Shown piece by piece: positions 1 through 6,499 of a stretch of DNA of 8,368 nucleotides. Source of the stretch: DAORHV01 sp964513925 (GTDB lineage Bacteria; Patescibacteriota; Gracilibacteria; Peribacterales; Peribacteraceae); contig CAZENR010000036.1 in the NCBI GenBank assembly GCA_964513925.1, positions 1 through 8,368 on the forward strand. The letters are read 5' to 3'. How positions within the stretch are numbered: the first letter of the stretch is position 1; each line of letters starts with the position of its first letter. The position numbers and the translations under genes are program-made. The notes beneath the pieces were generated by a model. That model ran no database searches. It had not been told where the DNA came from and was given only the letters and a program-made list of their open reading frames with translations.

Positions 1-167
1 TCGCCGCTTCGTCCCCACGAAAGCGGCTCAAACAGGCACGTTTGCTTGCGGCCCCGCTTCGTGAAGAACCGCAACGAACCCTTTCAAGGCGGCGGAACGA
101 AGAAGTTCTGAGCAATAACTCAAACCTCCAAAGGGCGGCGCGCAATGCGCTCGGGGGCCTGCGGTCT

Positions 168-193
168 GGCACGGCGGTCGCGACCGCCGTGCC
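168..193. repeat. 26-bp perfect GC-rich palindrome
   Basis: Thirteen bases starting GGCACGGCGG at 168-180 are followed without a spacer by their exact reverse complement at 181-193. Looser arms GCGCAATG (140-147) and CATTGCGC (203-210) surround it, so a larger cruciform or RNA stem is possible. There is no T-run beside it, so it is not an ordinary intrinsic terminator. A REP-like element or a protein binding site is more likely, but nothing in the sequence decides between these. Confidence 0.8.
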
Positions 194-221
194 GTGGTGG
201 CTCATTGCGCACGCGCTTTTG

Positions 222-248
222 GTTCTTTTGTCGCTCGGACAAAAGAAC
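222..248. repeat. Hairpin repeat, 11-bp perfect stem
   Basis: The arms GTTCTTTTGTC (222-232) and GACAAAAGAAC (238-248) are exact reverse complements around the 5-nt loop GCTCG. The T-run is in the 5' arm and the A-run in the 3' arm, and no T-run follows, which is the wrong arrangement for a rho-independent terminator. It resembles dispersed REP-like hairpins of other bacteria in form only. A similarly built hairpin sits at the other end of the window (8316-8340). Confidence 0.75.
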
Positions 249-334
249 ACATACCGCGCACAAAGAAGTGGCACGAAAACTGAAGGTGTCCGAGCAAAAG
301 CCGGGTGCACTTCGTACTGTATTTTGCTGCTAGA

Positions 335-349
335 AAATTCTGAGAATTT
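335..349. promoter_or_regulatory. Short inverted repeat upstream of promoter (possible operator)
   Basis: AAATTC and GAATTT form a perfect 6-bp inverted repeat around TGA, 45 bp upstream of the -35 box at 394. Such a site could bind a regulator, but a 6-bp AT-rich repeat can arise by chance and no second copy is seen near the other promoters. Confidence 0.25.
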
Positions 350-393
350 GGTAGTCGACTGTCGTTCACTTTACTTCGCTAACTGAGTGGCTA

Positions 394-422
394 TTGTACA
401 AAAACGCAAAATTTGGTATACT
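394..422 (+). promoter_or_regulatory. Extended -10 promoter for the 468 and 854 genes
   Basis: The -10 box TATACT lies at 417-422 and is preceded by TG one base away (414-415), the extended -10 arrangement. TTGTAC at 394-399 is an imperfect -35 box exactly 17 bp upstream. Transcription would start near 429, giving a leader of about 39 nt before the ATG at 468. I see no comparable promoter between 803 and 854, so this one probably serves both genes. Confidence 0.7.
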
Positions 423-467
423 AGGGACAGTTACTTAGAAAACTCACACTAATCTCACTTCTACGCA

Positions 468-803
468 ATGCCCGACAACGTGGCTCCAGATGAGGCAGAA
501 ACCAAGTTGCTTGCAGAGCAGCTCTACGACCTGATCATGGCCGATATCGAGCCGGATCTGCTGCTTGCAAACATTCCGACCTTGGACAAAAAGTACGAGG
601 GTGAGAGTGCCGAGGAGCACGGTGCACGCATGAAGCGCTACGAGGCCGCATACAAAAAGTTCGATGCAGAATTCGCCAAGTTCATGAGCGAAGTGAACAC
701 CAAGGTGAAGACCTCCAAGCGCAACGCGCTGAAGGAGGCAGAGGAGCAGGCCAAATCCCAGGAAGAGAGTCAGATGAACTCGATCGAGTCCGCGTTCACC
801 TGA
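468..803 (+). CDS. Small charged helical protein of unknown function
   Basis: This encodes 111 residues and I do not recognise the family. The protein is rich in Glu, Lys and Ala and looks almost entirely alpha-helical; residues about 10-35 are the most hydrophobic helix (LAEQLYDLIMADIEPDLLL), and the rest is strongly charged and compatible with a coiled coil. There is no signal peptide, membrane segment or cysteine, so a cytoplasmic protein is expected. The ATG at 468 is preferred because a good promoter lies 45 bp upstream, although the leader (CTCACTTCTACGCA) has no Shine-Dalgarno. The stop is TGA. The large gene at 854 follows after 50 nt, so the two are probably co-transcribed and may act together. 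The same small-then-large helical pairing recurs at 6246 and 6500. Function is unknown. Confidence 0.8.
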   Translation: MPDNVAPDEAETKLLAEQLYDLIMADIEPDLLLANIPTLDKKYEGESAEEHGARMKRYEAAYKKFDAEFAKFMSEVNTKVKTSKRNALKEAEEQAKSQEESQMNSIESAFT

Positions 804-853
804 CCCTCCTTTATCTCATAGCCATACACATACCCACTTCCCCCATAACACGT

Positions 854-3547
854 ATGGAACACATCTCTACTTCTTTCTTCCGCTCCAGTGTCGCTGGAAG
901 CTTCAAGGAGCACCGGATGGTGTTCCAGACTTCGACTCCGGAAACCCGCTTCAACAACGTTGATGAGGTGAACACCGAGAAGTCCCGCATCGAGGCGCTC
1001 ATTAAAGAGAACCCCGATCCGGCTACGTCTGCTGGTGCATCTGCCCGCACCGAGCTGCGCACTATGCGTGCTCGCGCTTTCCTTGATGGATACACTGACA
1101 CCGGTGTTCGCGATGCAGCTCGCGCTGCCGTCGACACGCTGCAGAAGCTTTCTGACAGCGCCACCGAATCGCGCACCGAGGTTGCAACCGAAACGACTCG
1201 CCTCAAGGATCAGCGCAGTGAAATTATCAATGCTATTAACGCCCCCGGCGGCCGCGACAACGGTATCAACCTTGCTGTACAGAAGCTGAAGGAGGCTACC
1301 GACAAGCTGAAGGTGCTTGGCGACAACGCCAGCCCGGAGGCAGCGAAGATCAACCGCTTGGACATGACCACCTTGCTTCGCGAGCATGTGAAGGCCATTC
1401 AAGACATGGCAGCCACTGGCAAGCTGAAGATTGAGGGCACGACCGAGGTTTCGGTGACTGCTCCGCCGCTTACCGAGGCTCAGAAGAACAAGCTAACCAA
1501 GCCATACTCTGCTCTCACTGCAGCAGAGGTAGGTGCTAACACCAATGGCGCCAAAGAGACCTTGGGTCGCGGCTTCCTCCGTGCCAAGGGTGCTACCGAG
1601 GCCGGTAACGTCTACACGCTTAAGGCCACCGTCGCAGGTGCCGAAGTCACCGTTGCTGAATACACCTGGGATGCCGCAGGCTCCAAGTGGACGGTCAAGT
1701 TCCTGAATGCCATTCCGCCAGCACTTGGGCCAGCAGCAGATGTTTCTGCTGCAGCACCGATTCCAGCCATTGCAGGCGCACCCCCAGAGGTCGCAGCTAT
1801 TCTTGTTACCCAGAATGACATTTTGGACAAGATGAAGAACGGTGTGGCAATTGCCGCTCCCGATGCCGCGAAGCTGGAGGCAGTCATTACCGACGCCAAT
1901 GCAGGCGAGGTCGCAGAGGCACGCCGCGATTCTGAGCGTTTGGACAAGGCTCAGACCGACTTTATGGAAGTCGACTTTAGCCAGGCTGTACGCAAGGTCG
2001 AAGTCGCCCGCGATGCTGCAGGTACTCCCGAAGGCAAGACGCGCGCTATCCGTGACGAAATGGATCGCAACGCTCCGGCACCTAAGGGTTTGCGCGTGCA
2101 GTGCAACGAGCGCCGCAATGCAATTTGGACCGAGCTTAAGACTCTGTCCGAGCGCAAGGCACGTCCTTCCAACTATGCAGATCTCGTACAGAAGCTCGAG
2201 ACTCAGTTGCGCCAAGTAACCACCGAGCTGCGCAATAAGGAGGTCTCGTTTGGTCTGCGCACTGCTCCGGCCACTCCGCCGGCAGCTGAGACCCGTGTCG
2301 ATCGCCCAGCCCGCACGCTCAATACGCGCGTTGAGGGACGCAACATCACGATTACCGTCGAGCCGGCCGATGCTCAGGTGAGTATCAAGAAGCCGGACGG
2401 TACCACCGAAGTACGCGCAGCGACCGCCGGCACCATCCGTATCGAGAATGCCGCTCCTGGTCGCTACGAATTTACCAGCGGTGGCAACCGCGCAGAGGTA
2501 ACCATTGAAGGTGCTCCTGCAACTCCGGCTACCCCGGAAGTCACTACCTTCCTCGGTTCCGATGCCGAGCGCACCACGCTCAAGAACGCCCTCAGTGCCA
2601 ACGTTGGCAACTTGGATGTTCCTGCAGTCCGCGATGCTATCGCCGTCTTCCAGAAGCGCTTGAGCGCCGTACCGGTCGCACAGCGCAACGATGCAGTCAA
2701 CCGTCTCATTGCTGCAACCCGCACTCCAGCCACTGCCACTGCAGACGGAGCCGAGATCGCAGCAGTTGCCGATGGCGACAGCTTCCGCTTGGAGGCCCGC
2801 CGCATCAACCGCACGCCGGCTACTCCTCCGTCCGCTCCGGAGCGCAAGGAGCGCAACGAGCGTCTGAGCGAGTTCATTAAGGTGATCATCGAGCTCATCC
2901 GCGCCCTGATCCAGGTTGAGCAGGCCCGCAATGCATCCATCGATCGCTTCCTCACTCGTTCTCTCGAGAACCAGCAGAAGTTCATGGCCGACATGCAGGC
3001 CCAGATGAAGGCTTTCCCGCCGGCAGGTCGCCGCACGCCCGCTCAGGACGAGCAGTTCCGCCGCTTGGAGGCCCGCTACAAGGAGGCTCAGGGTCAGATT
3101 AAGACCCTCGAGGCCCGCGTAAAGGAGCTTGAGAGCCGCCATGAGAGTGCCGTAAAGGCCGCTGGCCGCACCCGCACCTTGGAGGTCCGTTGGACCGATG
3201 AGGACCGCCGCTGCGCCCGCCCGCCCGTTGTGTGCGTACGCCCCGGCGCCATTACTTCCGTCGGCCCGGCTGTTGTCGCAAACGACATCGCCATGGTTCG
3301 CCGCGAGGTTCCGTTGGTCGCCACCACCGTACCCGGTGCCGCAGTACCGACGCGAGAAGTTCCCACCACCACGTTCTACGTTGGCACGATGGTGAACAAC
3401 TACGGACCAAACGCTCAGACGACCGTCATTGGCTCTTCTGCCAACAACGTAGTTCCGCCGCCGCGCGTTGTGCCGGCTGGCACTCCTCCGCCTCCGCCGC
3501 GCATCGCAGGTTCCGGCCCGGCTCGCGAAGGCAGTCTGAACGGCTAG
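854..3547 (+). CDS. Large multidomain helical protein with PEGA-like beta module, unknown function
   Basis: This encodes 897 residues; the whole protein is unfamiliar. Order of parts: long charged helices (about 35-195), a small beta-rich patch (about 250-285, YTLKATVAGAEV...KWTVKF), an Ala/Pro-rich stretch (285-335), more helices (335-465), a beta domain at about 489-553 whose pattern (AQVSIKKPDG...APGRYEFTSG) resembles PEGA or carboxypeptidase-regulatory-like folds, a helical part, a strong coiled coil (about 660-770), then a low-complexity Val/Pro/Thr tail ending in a PPPPP run. No signal peptide or membrane helix is visible. Codon choice is strongly skewed (mostly AAG, GAG, CGC), which may reflect high expression. 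The start at 854 matches the SD-less leaders of the neighbours, but ATG 917 (residue 22) has AAGGAG six bases upstream and could be the true start (876 residues). A structural or scaffolding role is only a guess. Confidence 0.9.
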   Translation: MEHISTSFFRSSVAGSFKEHRMVFQTSTPETRFNNVDEVNTEKSRIEALIKENPDPATSAGASARTELRTMRARAFLDGYTDTGVRDAARAAVDTLQKLSDSATESRTEVATETTRLKDQRSEIINAINAPGGRDNGINLAVQKLKEATDKLKVLGDNASPEAAKINRLDMTTLLREHVKAIQDMAATGKLKIEGTTEVSVTAPPLTEAQKNKLTKPYSALTAAEVGANTNGAKETLGRGFLRAKGATEAGNVYTLKATVAGAEVTVAEYTWDAAGSKWTVKFLNAIPPALGPAADVSAAAPIPAIAGAPPEVAAILVTQNDILDKMKNGVAIAAPDAAKLEAVITDANAGEVAEARRDSERLDKAQTDFMEVDFSQAVRKVEVARDAAGTPEGKTRAIRDEMDRNAPAPKGLRVQCNERRNAIWTELKTLSERKARPSNYADLVQKLETQLRQVTTELRNKEVSFGLRTAPATPPAAETRVDRPARTLNTRVEGRNITITVEPADAQVSIKKPDGTTEVRAATAGTIRIENAAPGRYEFTSGGNRAEVTIEGAPATPATPEVTTFLGSDAERTTLKNALSANVGNLDVPAVRDAIAVFQKRLSAVPVAQRNDAVNRLIAATRTPATATADGAEIAAVADGDSFRLEARRINRTPATPPSAPERKERNERLSEFIKVIIELIRALIQVEQARNASIDRFLTRSLENQQKFMADMQAQMKAFPPAGRRTPAQDEQFRRLEARYKEAQGQIKTLEARVKELESRHESAVKAAGRTRTLEVRWTDEDRRCARPPVVCVRPGAITSVGPAVVANDIAMVRREVPLVATTVPGAAVPTREVPTTTFYVGTMVNNYGPNAQTTVIGSSANNVVPPPRVVPAGTPPPPPRIAGSGPAREGSLNG

Positions 3548-3590
3548 TTGGTACGAAAGGACTACTTCGATCATTCTAGAGAAGCTTCGG

Positions 3591-3627
3591 AAGGGCCGAC
3601 TGGTGCACAACACTTAGTCGGCCCTTT
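3591..3627 (+). terminator. Terminator-like hairpin between the 854 and 3659 genes
   Basis: AAGGGCCGACT (3591-3601) pairs perfectly with AGTCGGCCCTT (3616-3626) over 11 bp, with a 14-nt loop. It begins 43 nt after the stop of the upstream gene. The tail is TTTCCCTTCT, too poor in T for a textbook rho-independent terminator, so it could equally be a partial terminator, an attenuator for the downstream gene, or an mRNA end-stabilising stem. It also argues against translation starting at the upstream TTG at 3548, which would run through the hairpin. Confidence 0.6.
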
Positions 3628-3658
3628 CCCTTCTCCTCACACAAATACAAACACACAC

Positions 3659-6160
3659 ATGCCGCCAAACGGACCAGACTCCGGCCACCCGTATGAAATT
3701 CCGGTACCGAACGATTTTGAGCCGGTACCAGAGAATATTGCACCGGGCGAGCGCAGCAAGCTCGAAGCGCAGCGTTTAAGTAGCTTCCTACGCTCCGAGC
3801 GTAGCAACGATTTGCGCGGCACTTGGAGCGCAGCACAGTTCAGCGGCAATTACGCATGTAGCACGGGCCGCATTTTCGGCATCAATTACGACTTGCAAGT
3901 ACCAGCAACCGGCGATGCCGTAGTGCAGAAATTCGAGAACGGCAGTTGGCAGCGCGTGTCTTTTCCTACTCCGGACAGAACCGCGAACTACGGCTTGCAA
4001 GTGCGCATACAGGAACTGCGGAAGGAATTCGCAGGTCGCGCAGGTGGCACATCGGTTCGTCCCACCCCGACTCCAGACCGTCCGGCTCCAACCCCCGAGG
4101 CAGCACCAAATGCCATGGTCAGTCGTCGCGAGGCGGTGCTCACCGTTCCCGGTGGCCGCAGCTGCTTGGTAAGCGTGAACAATGTCTGGTACGACGTGGT
4201 GGCACTCACCAGCGGCCAGAACGAATTCTACGTCTACAGCAACAACGCCTATCAACGTGCCAACCCATCCGGTCCATTGCTCAAGGCTCTCCAAGCCGAA
4301 GCGAACACCATTCGTGGCCGCGCCACTCCGGCGCCCACGCCCGACCGTCCCACCCCGACTCCAGACCGTCCGGCTCCAACCCCCGAGGCAGCACCAAATG
4401 CCATGGTCAGTCGTCGCGAGGCGGTGCTCACCGTTCCCGGTGGCCGCAGCTGCTTGGTAAGCGTGAACAATGTCTGGTACGACGTGGTGGCACTCACCAG
4501 CGGCCAGAACGAATTCTACGTCTACAGCAACAACGCCTATCAACGTGCCAACCCATCCGGTCCATTGCTCAAGGCTCTCCAAGCCGAAGCGAACACCATT
4601 CGTGGCCGCGCCACTCCGGCGCCCACGCCCGACCGTCCCACCCCGACTCCAGACCGCCCGGCTCCAACACCCGAACCGTTGCCAGAGGGCGCCACACCGC
4701 GCGATCGTGCGGTGAATAGCGTCTTACGGCTGCGGTTCCCCGAAGGCATCTCCTATGCGCCCGAACGCGGACGCATCGAGCGCCACTTGGCGGTGAACCA
4801 CATCGAAGACCCGGCAAACTACGCACGGCACATGCAGGCGACCGCCGAAAATTTGCGTACGGCACTTGCTGCTCGTCCGGGTGTACGCGGTACCGTGACC
4901 GTCGACGGTCCGCGCTTGGTGTTTGTCACACAAAACAGCGATACGCGCTTGGTGGCCAACGCGCAGTACGTATTGCGCGATCGCGCACCGGGTACGCCGA
5001 GATCGGTGAGTTACGTCGTGGACCAGGGTCCCGCCGCAGGTACCGAGGTACGCTTCTCGCCAAATGGCCCAACCGGCTTAAACGATGCGCAATCGCGCCA
5101 AGTTGCCAACTACGACGTCTACGAATTCGCAACGTCCGGCGGCACGCTGCTGCAGATGTACGGTCGTGACGGCAGCTTGCGCCAGTCTCTGGGTGGCACG
5201 TACCAAGGTGGGGGATTCGTCCCTTCCGAAATTCGTTCGTACTCCGGCCAGGGAGATCCGCGCAACCCGCGCCCCAGCGTTGTACGCATGCTTGGCTCCG
5301 GCACGGTACGCATGCCGGACCGGGAGGGGTCATCGTCTACCGTCGACTACCGCTTACAACGCGGTACCCACTACGTGCCGGAATCCGGCGAGCCGGTGCG
5401 GTCGTACGCCGAGGCAACCGATCCAAGCGGCACGCGCCAGGCGCGACGCAACCAGTACCGTCAGCTGCTTGGCCAGGGCCGCACTCGTGATGCAGCCAAT
5501 TTGAAAGCGCAGTTGGATGCCGAGTTAAACAGCAATCTCAACAGCGTGCGCGGCTGGATGCGCAACTTGGTTACCGCATGTCGCGGCAATCCCAAGGCCA
5601 TTACCGAAGCCGTGACCGGCGTCATGACGTTTACCAACCGATTCGAGGATGCGGGAGCGGTAGGTCGTCGAGACCGCGCAGACCGCGGCGCGGACTTGCA
5701 AAGTCCCGAACTCACCGTGTTCCTTGGCGGAGGTCATTGCAAGGACTTTGCCATGCTCATTCAGCGGCTTTGCGCCATGGGTGTCGAGCAGTTCCCGCAG
5801 AGCGGCGCGCGCGCACTGGTGTGTCGATCGCACGAGAATCATGCTTCCACGTACTACATTCAAGAAGTCCCGCGCGATGGCGGTGGTAGCGCCTACAAGC
5901 TGGTGAAGATGCACGTAATCGGCTACGAGGAGAGCGGTCCGTACGGCAGCCCCGTGGAGGCATTGCGACATGTGTGGGATACAAGCCAGAGCAGGCATGC
6001 AACGGCATTCGATCATGCCCGTAGCGTGGATCGCAACACTCCCGGAGGCGATGGCTTGGTGGTGTTCGACCCGCCAAACGGTGCTACCGAGAACGAGGCC
6101 GGGTTCGGTTACACGCGCTACGAGGACGCAGTGCCCTACATGCTTAGGCGCATGGCCTAG
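3659..6160 (+). CDS. Modular protein with repeated 96-residue unit and C-terminal transglutaminase-like domain
   Basis: This encodes 833 residues from the ATG at 3659. A further in-frame TTG at 3548 would add 37 residues but overlaps the hairpin at 3591-3626, so I reject it. Parts in order: a Pro-rich N-terminus; a small alpha/beta module (about 56-126); linkers of PTPDRPAPTPE type; two identical modules (about 153-220 and 249-316); a third linker (about 320-342); a beta-rich middle (about 345-590); helices (600-670); and a C-terminal domain (about 680-833). The last has GGGHCKDFAMLIQRLCAMGV, then HENHASTYYI, then VVFDPPNG. This gives Cys694, His728 and Asp804 in the order and setting of the transglutaminase/papain-like catalytic triad, so a Cys-dependent acyltransferase or protease activity is plausible. 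There is no signal peptide, although Pro/Thr linkers usually occur in exported proteins. The substrate is unknown. Confidence 0.93.
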   Translation: MPPNGPDSGHPYEIPVPNDFEPVPENIAPGERSKLEAQRLSSFLRSERSNDLRGTWSAAQFSGNYACSTGRIFGINYDLQVPATGDAVVQKFENGSWQRVSFPTPDRTANYGLQVRIQELRKEFAGRAGGTSVRPTPTPDRPAPTPEAAPNAMVSRREAVLTVPGGRSCLVSVNNVWYDVVALTSGQNEFYVYSNNAYQRANPSGPLLKALQAEANTIRGRATPAPTPDRPTPTPDRPAPTPEAAPNAMVSRREAVLTVPGGRSCLVSVNNVWYDVVALTSGQNEFYVYSNNAYQRANPSGPLLKALQAEANTIRGRATPAPTPDRPTPTPDRPAPTPEPLPEGATPRDRAVNSVLRLRFPEGISYAPERGRIERHLAVNHIEDPANYARHMQATAENLRTALAARPGVRGTVTVDGPRLVFVTQNSDTRLVANAQYVLRDRAPGTPRSVSYVVDQGPAAGTEVRFSPNGPTGLNDAQSRQVANYDVYEFATSGGTLLQMYGRDGSLRQSLGGTYQGGGFVPSEIRSYSGQGDPRNPRPSVVRMLGSGTVRMPDREGSSSTVDYRLQRGTHYVPESGEPVRSYAEATDPSGTRQARRNQYRQLLGQGRTRDAANLKAQLDAELNSNLNSVRGWMRNLVTACRGNPKAITEAVTGVMTFTNRFEDAGAVGRRDRADRGADLQSPELTVFLGGGHCKDFAMLIQRLCAMGVEQFPQSGARALVCRSHENHASTYYIQEVPRDGGGSAYKLVKMHVIGYEESGPYGSPVEALRHVWDTSQSRHATAFDHARSVDRNTPGGDGLVVFDPPNGATENEAGFGYTRYEDAVPYMLRRMA
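4058..4674 (+). repeat. 288-bp perfect tandem duplication plus partial third copy
   Basis: Bases 4058-4345 and 4346-4633 are identical at every position I compared, including silent sites. A third, partial copy (4634-4674) matches 39 of 41 bases and covers only the linker. The unit is 96 codons, so the reading frame is kept. Each unit encodes a Pro/Thr linker followed by a compact module containing AVLTVPGGRSCL, WYDVVALTSGQ and a final helix LLKALQAEANTIRG. Identity at silent positions indicates a very recent duplication, ongoing gene conversion, or possibly an assembly artefact. Confidence 0.95.
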
Positions 6161-6188
6161 CAAGAGTGGGGGACGAACGGCTTCGGGC

Positions 6189-6217
6189 TTCTGAATATGC
6201 GATATTTGTGCTATAAT
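6189..6217 (+). promoter_or_regulatory. Extended -10 promoter for the 6246 and 6500 genes
   Basis: A consensus TATAAT at 6212-6217 is preceded by TG at 6209-6210, forming an extended -10 element. The best -35 candidate at 17-bp spacing is TTCTGA (6189-6194), which is weak; extended -10 promoters tolerate this. Transcription would start near 6224, only about 22 nt before the ATG at 6246, so the message has almost no leader. Confidence 0.72.
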
Positions 6218-6230
6218 AAGAGCAAATATC
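6201..6230. promoter_or_regulatory. Inverted repeat around the -10 box, probable operator
   Basis: GATATTTG (6201-6208) and CAAATATC (6223-6230) are exact reverse complements separated by 14 bp. Their centres are 22 bp apart, about two helical turns, and the TATAAT box sits between them. This is the usual geometry of a site for a dimeric repressor that blocks RNA polymerase. Because transcription should start near 6224, the left arm is not transcribed, so an RNA hairpin is unlikely. The regulator is not encoded recognisably in this window. Confidence 0.55.
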
Positions 6231-6245
6231 CATACTCATATTTCC

Positions 6246-6458
6246 ATGAACGCAACCGTATTCCGCGACAAGGTACGCCATGCAGGCTATTTGCCGCAGG
6301 CGCTTGCTCAGTATCTGGTGTCCATTGCCGACACGCTCAAGCCCGATGTGCGCGAGCGCATTGCCGGCAAGATCGATGCAGGTACCAGCAAGCTCCTTGC
6401 AGCCGCCAAGCGCGCCGCCGAGGATTTGGACAAACTTGAGCGCAAGGCCAAGAAGTAG
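6246..6458 (+). CDS. Small basic helical protein of unknown function
   Basis: This encodes 70 residues of unrecognised family. The N-terminal half is a mixed helix with a hydrophobic face (AGYLPQALAQYLVSIADTL), and the C-terminal half is a charged helix ending in a basic run, KLERKAKK. It has no cysteine, signal peptide or membrane helix. The ATG follows a near-consensus extended -10 promoter by 28 bp, with no Shine-Dalgarno (the leader ends CATACTCATATTTCC). The next gene begins 41 nt after the stop, suggesting co-transcription. Its place, directly before a larger coiled-coil gene, mirrors that of the 111-residue protein at 468. A role as a small partner of the 302-residue protein is possible, and its basic tail could also contact nucleic acid; neither is shown by the sequence. 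Confidence 0.77.
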   Translation: MNATVFRDKVRHAGYLPQALAQYLVSIADTLKPDVRERIAGKIDAGTSKLLAAAKRAAEDLDKLERKAKK

Positions 6459-6499
6459 AGCTACGCATACACACACCTATCTCATTGCCCATTCGTGCC

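Larger units (their letters stand above)
1..393. other. Gene-free left flank with several inverted repeats
   Basis: I see no convincing gene here. The one long open frame (42-386, plus) runs straight through the palindromes described separately, has an unstructured low-complexity look and no ribosome-binding site, so I do not call it. What the stretch does hold is inverted repeats: an imperfect hairpin at 3-27 (GCCGCTTCGT / ACGAAAGCGGC around a CCCC loop), a perfect palindrome at 168-193, outer arms GCGCAATG (140-147) and CATTGCGC (203-210), a hairpin at 222-248, and a short AT-rich inverted repeat at 335-349. This looks like an intergenic repeat region between an unseen upstream gene and the promoter at 394. 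Confidence 0.6.

Noticed and set aside
42..386. Open frame of 114 codons in the left flank (plus)
   Set aside because: It runs through the 26-bp palindrome and the 222-248 hairpin, overlaps the repeat region and shows no domain pattern or start signal.
3548..3576. Possible promoter TTGGTA with CATTCT before the 833-residue gene
   Set aside because: Only 4 of 6 and 3 of 6 consensus matches with an 18-bp spacer; too weak to report as a feature.
1493..3613. 706-codon open frame on the minus strand opposite the 897-residue gene
   Set aside because: It is explained by the skewed codon use of the plus-strand gene; the translation is Arg/Cys/Gly-rich without protein-like structure and has no promoter or ribosome-binding site.
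3548..3658. Upstream TTG start for the 833-residue protein
   Set aside because: The extra 37 codons cover the terminator-like hairpin and the C/A-rich leader; ATG 3659 fits the pattern of the other genes.
3788..4582. Minus-strand frame with a perfect internal protein repeat
   Set aside because: The repeat is only the reverse image of the 288-bp duplication in the plus-strand gene, which has good domain character.
6485..6499. TTG start for the 302-residue protein
   Set aside because: ATG 6500 lies five codons downstream and is a stronger start codon.
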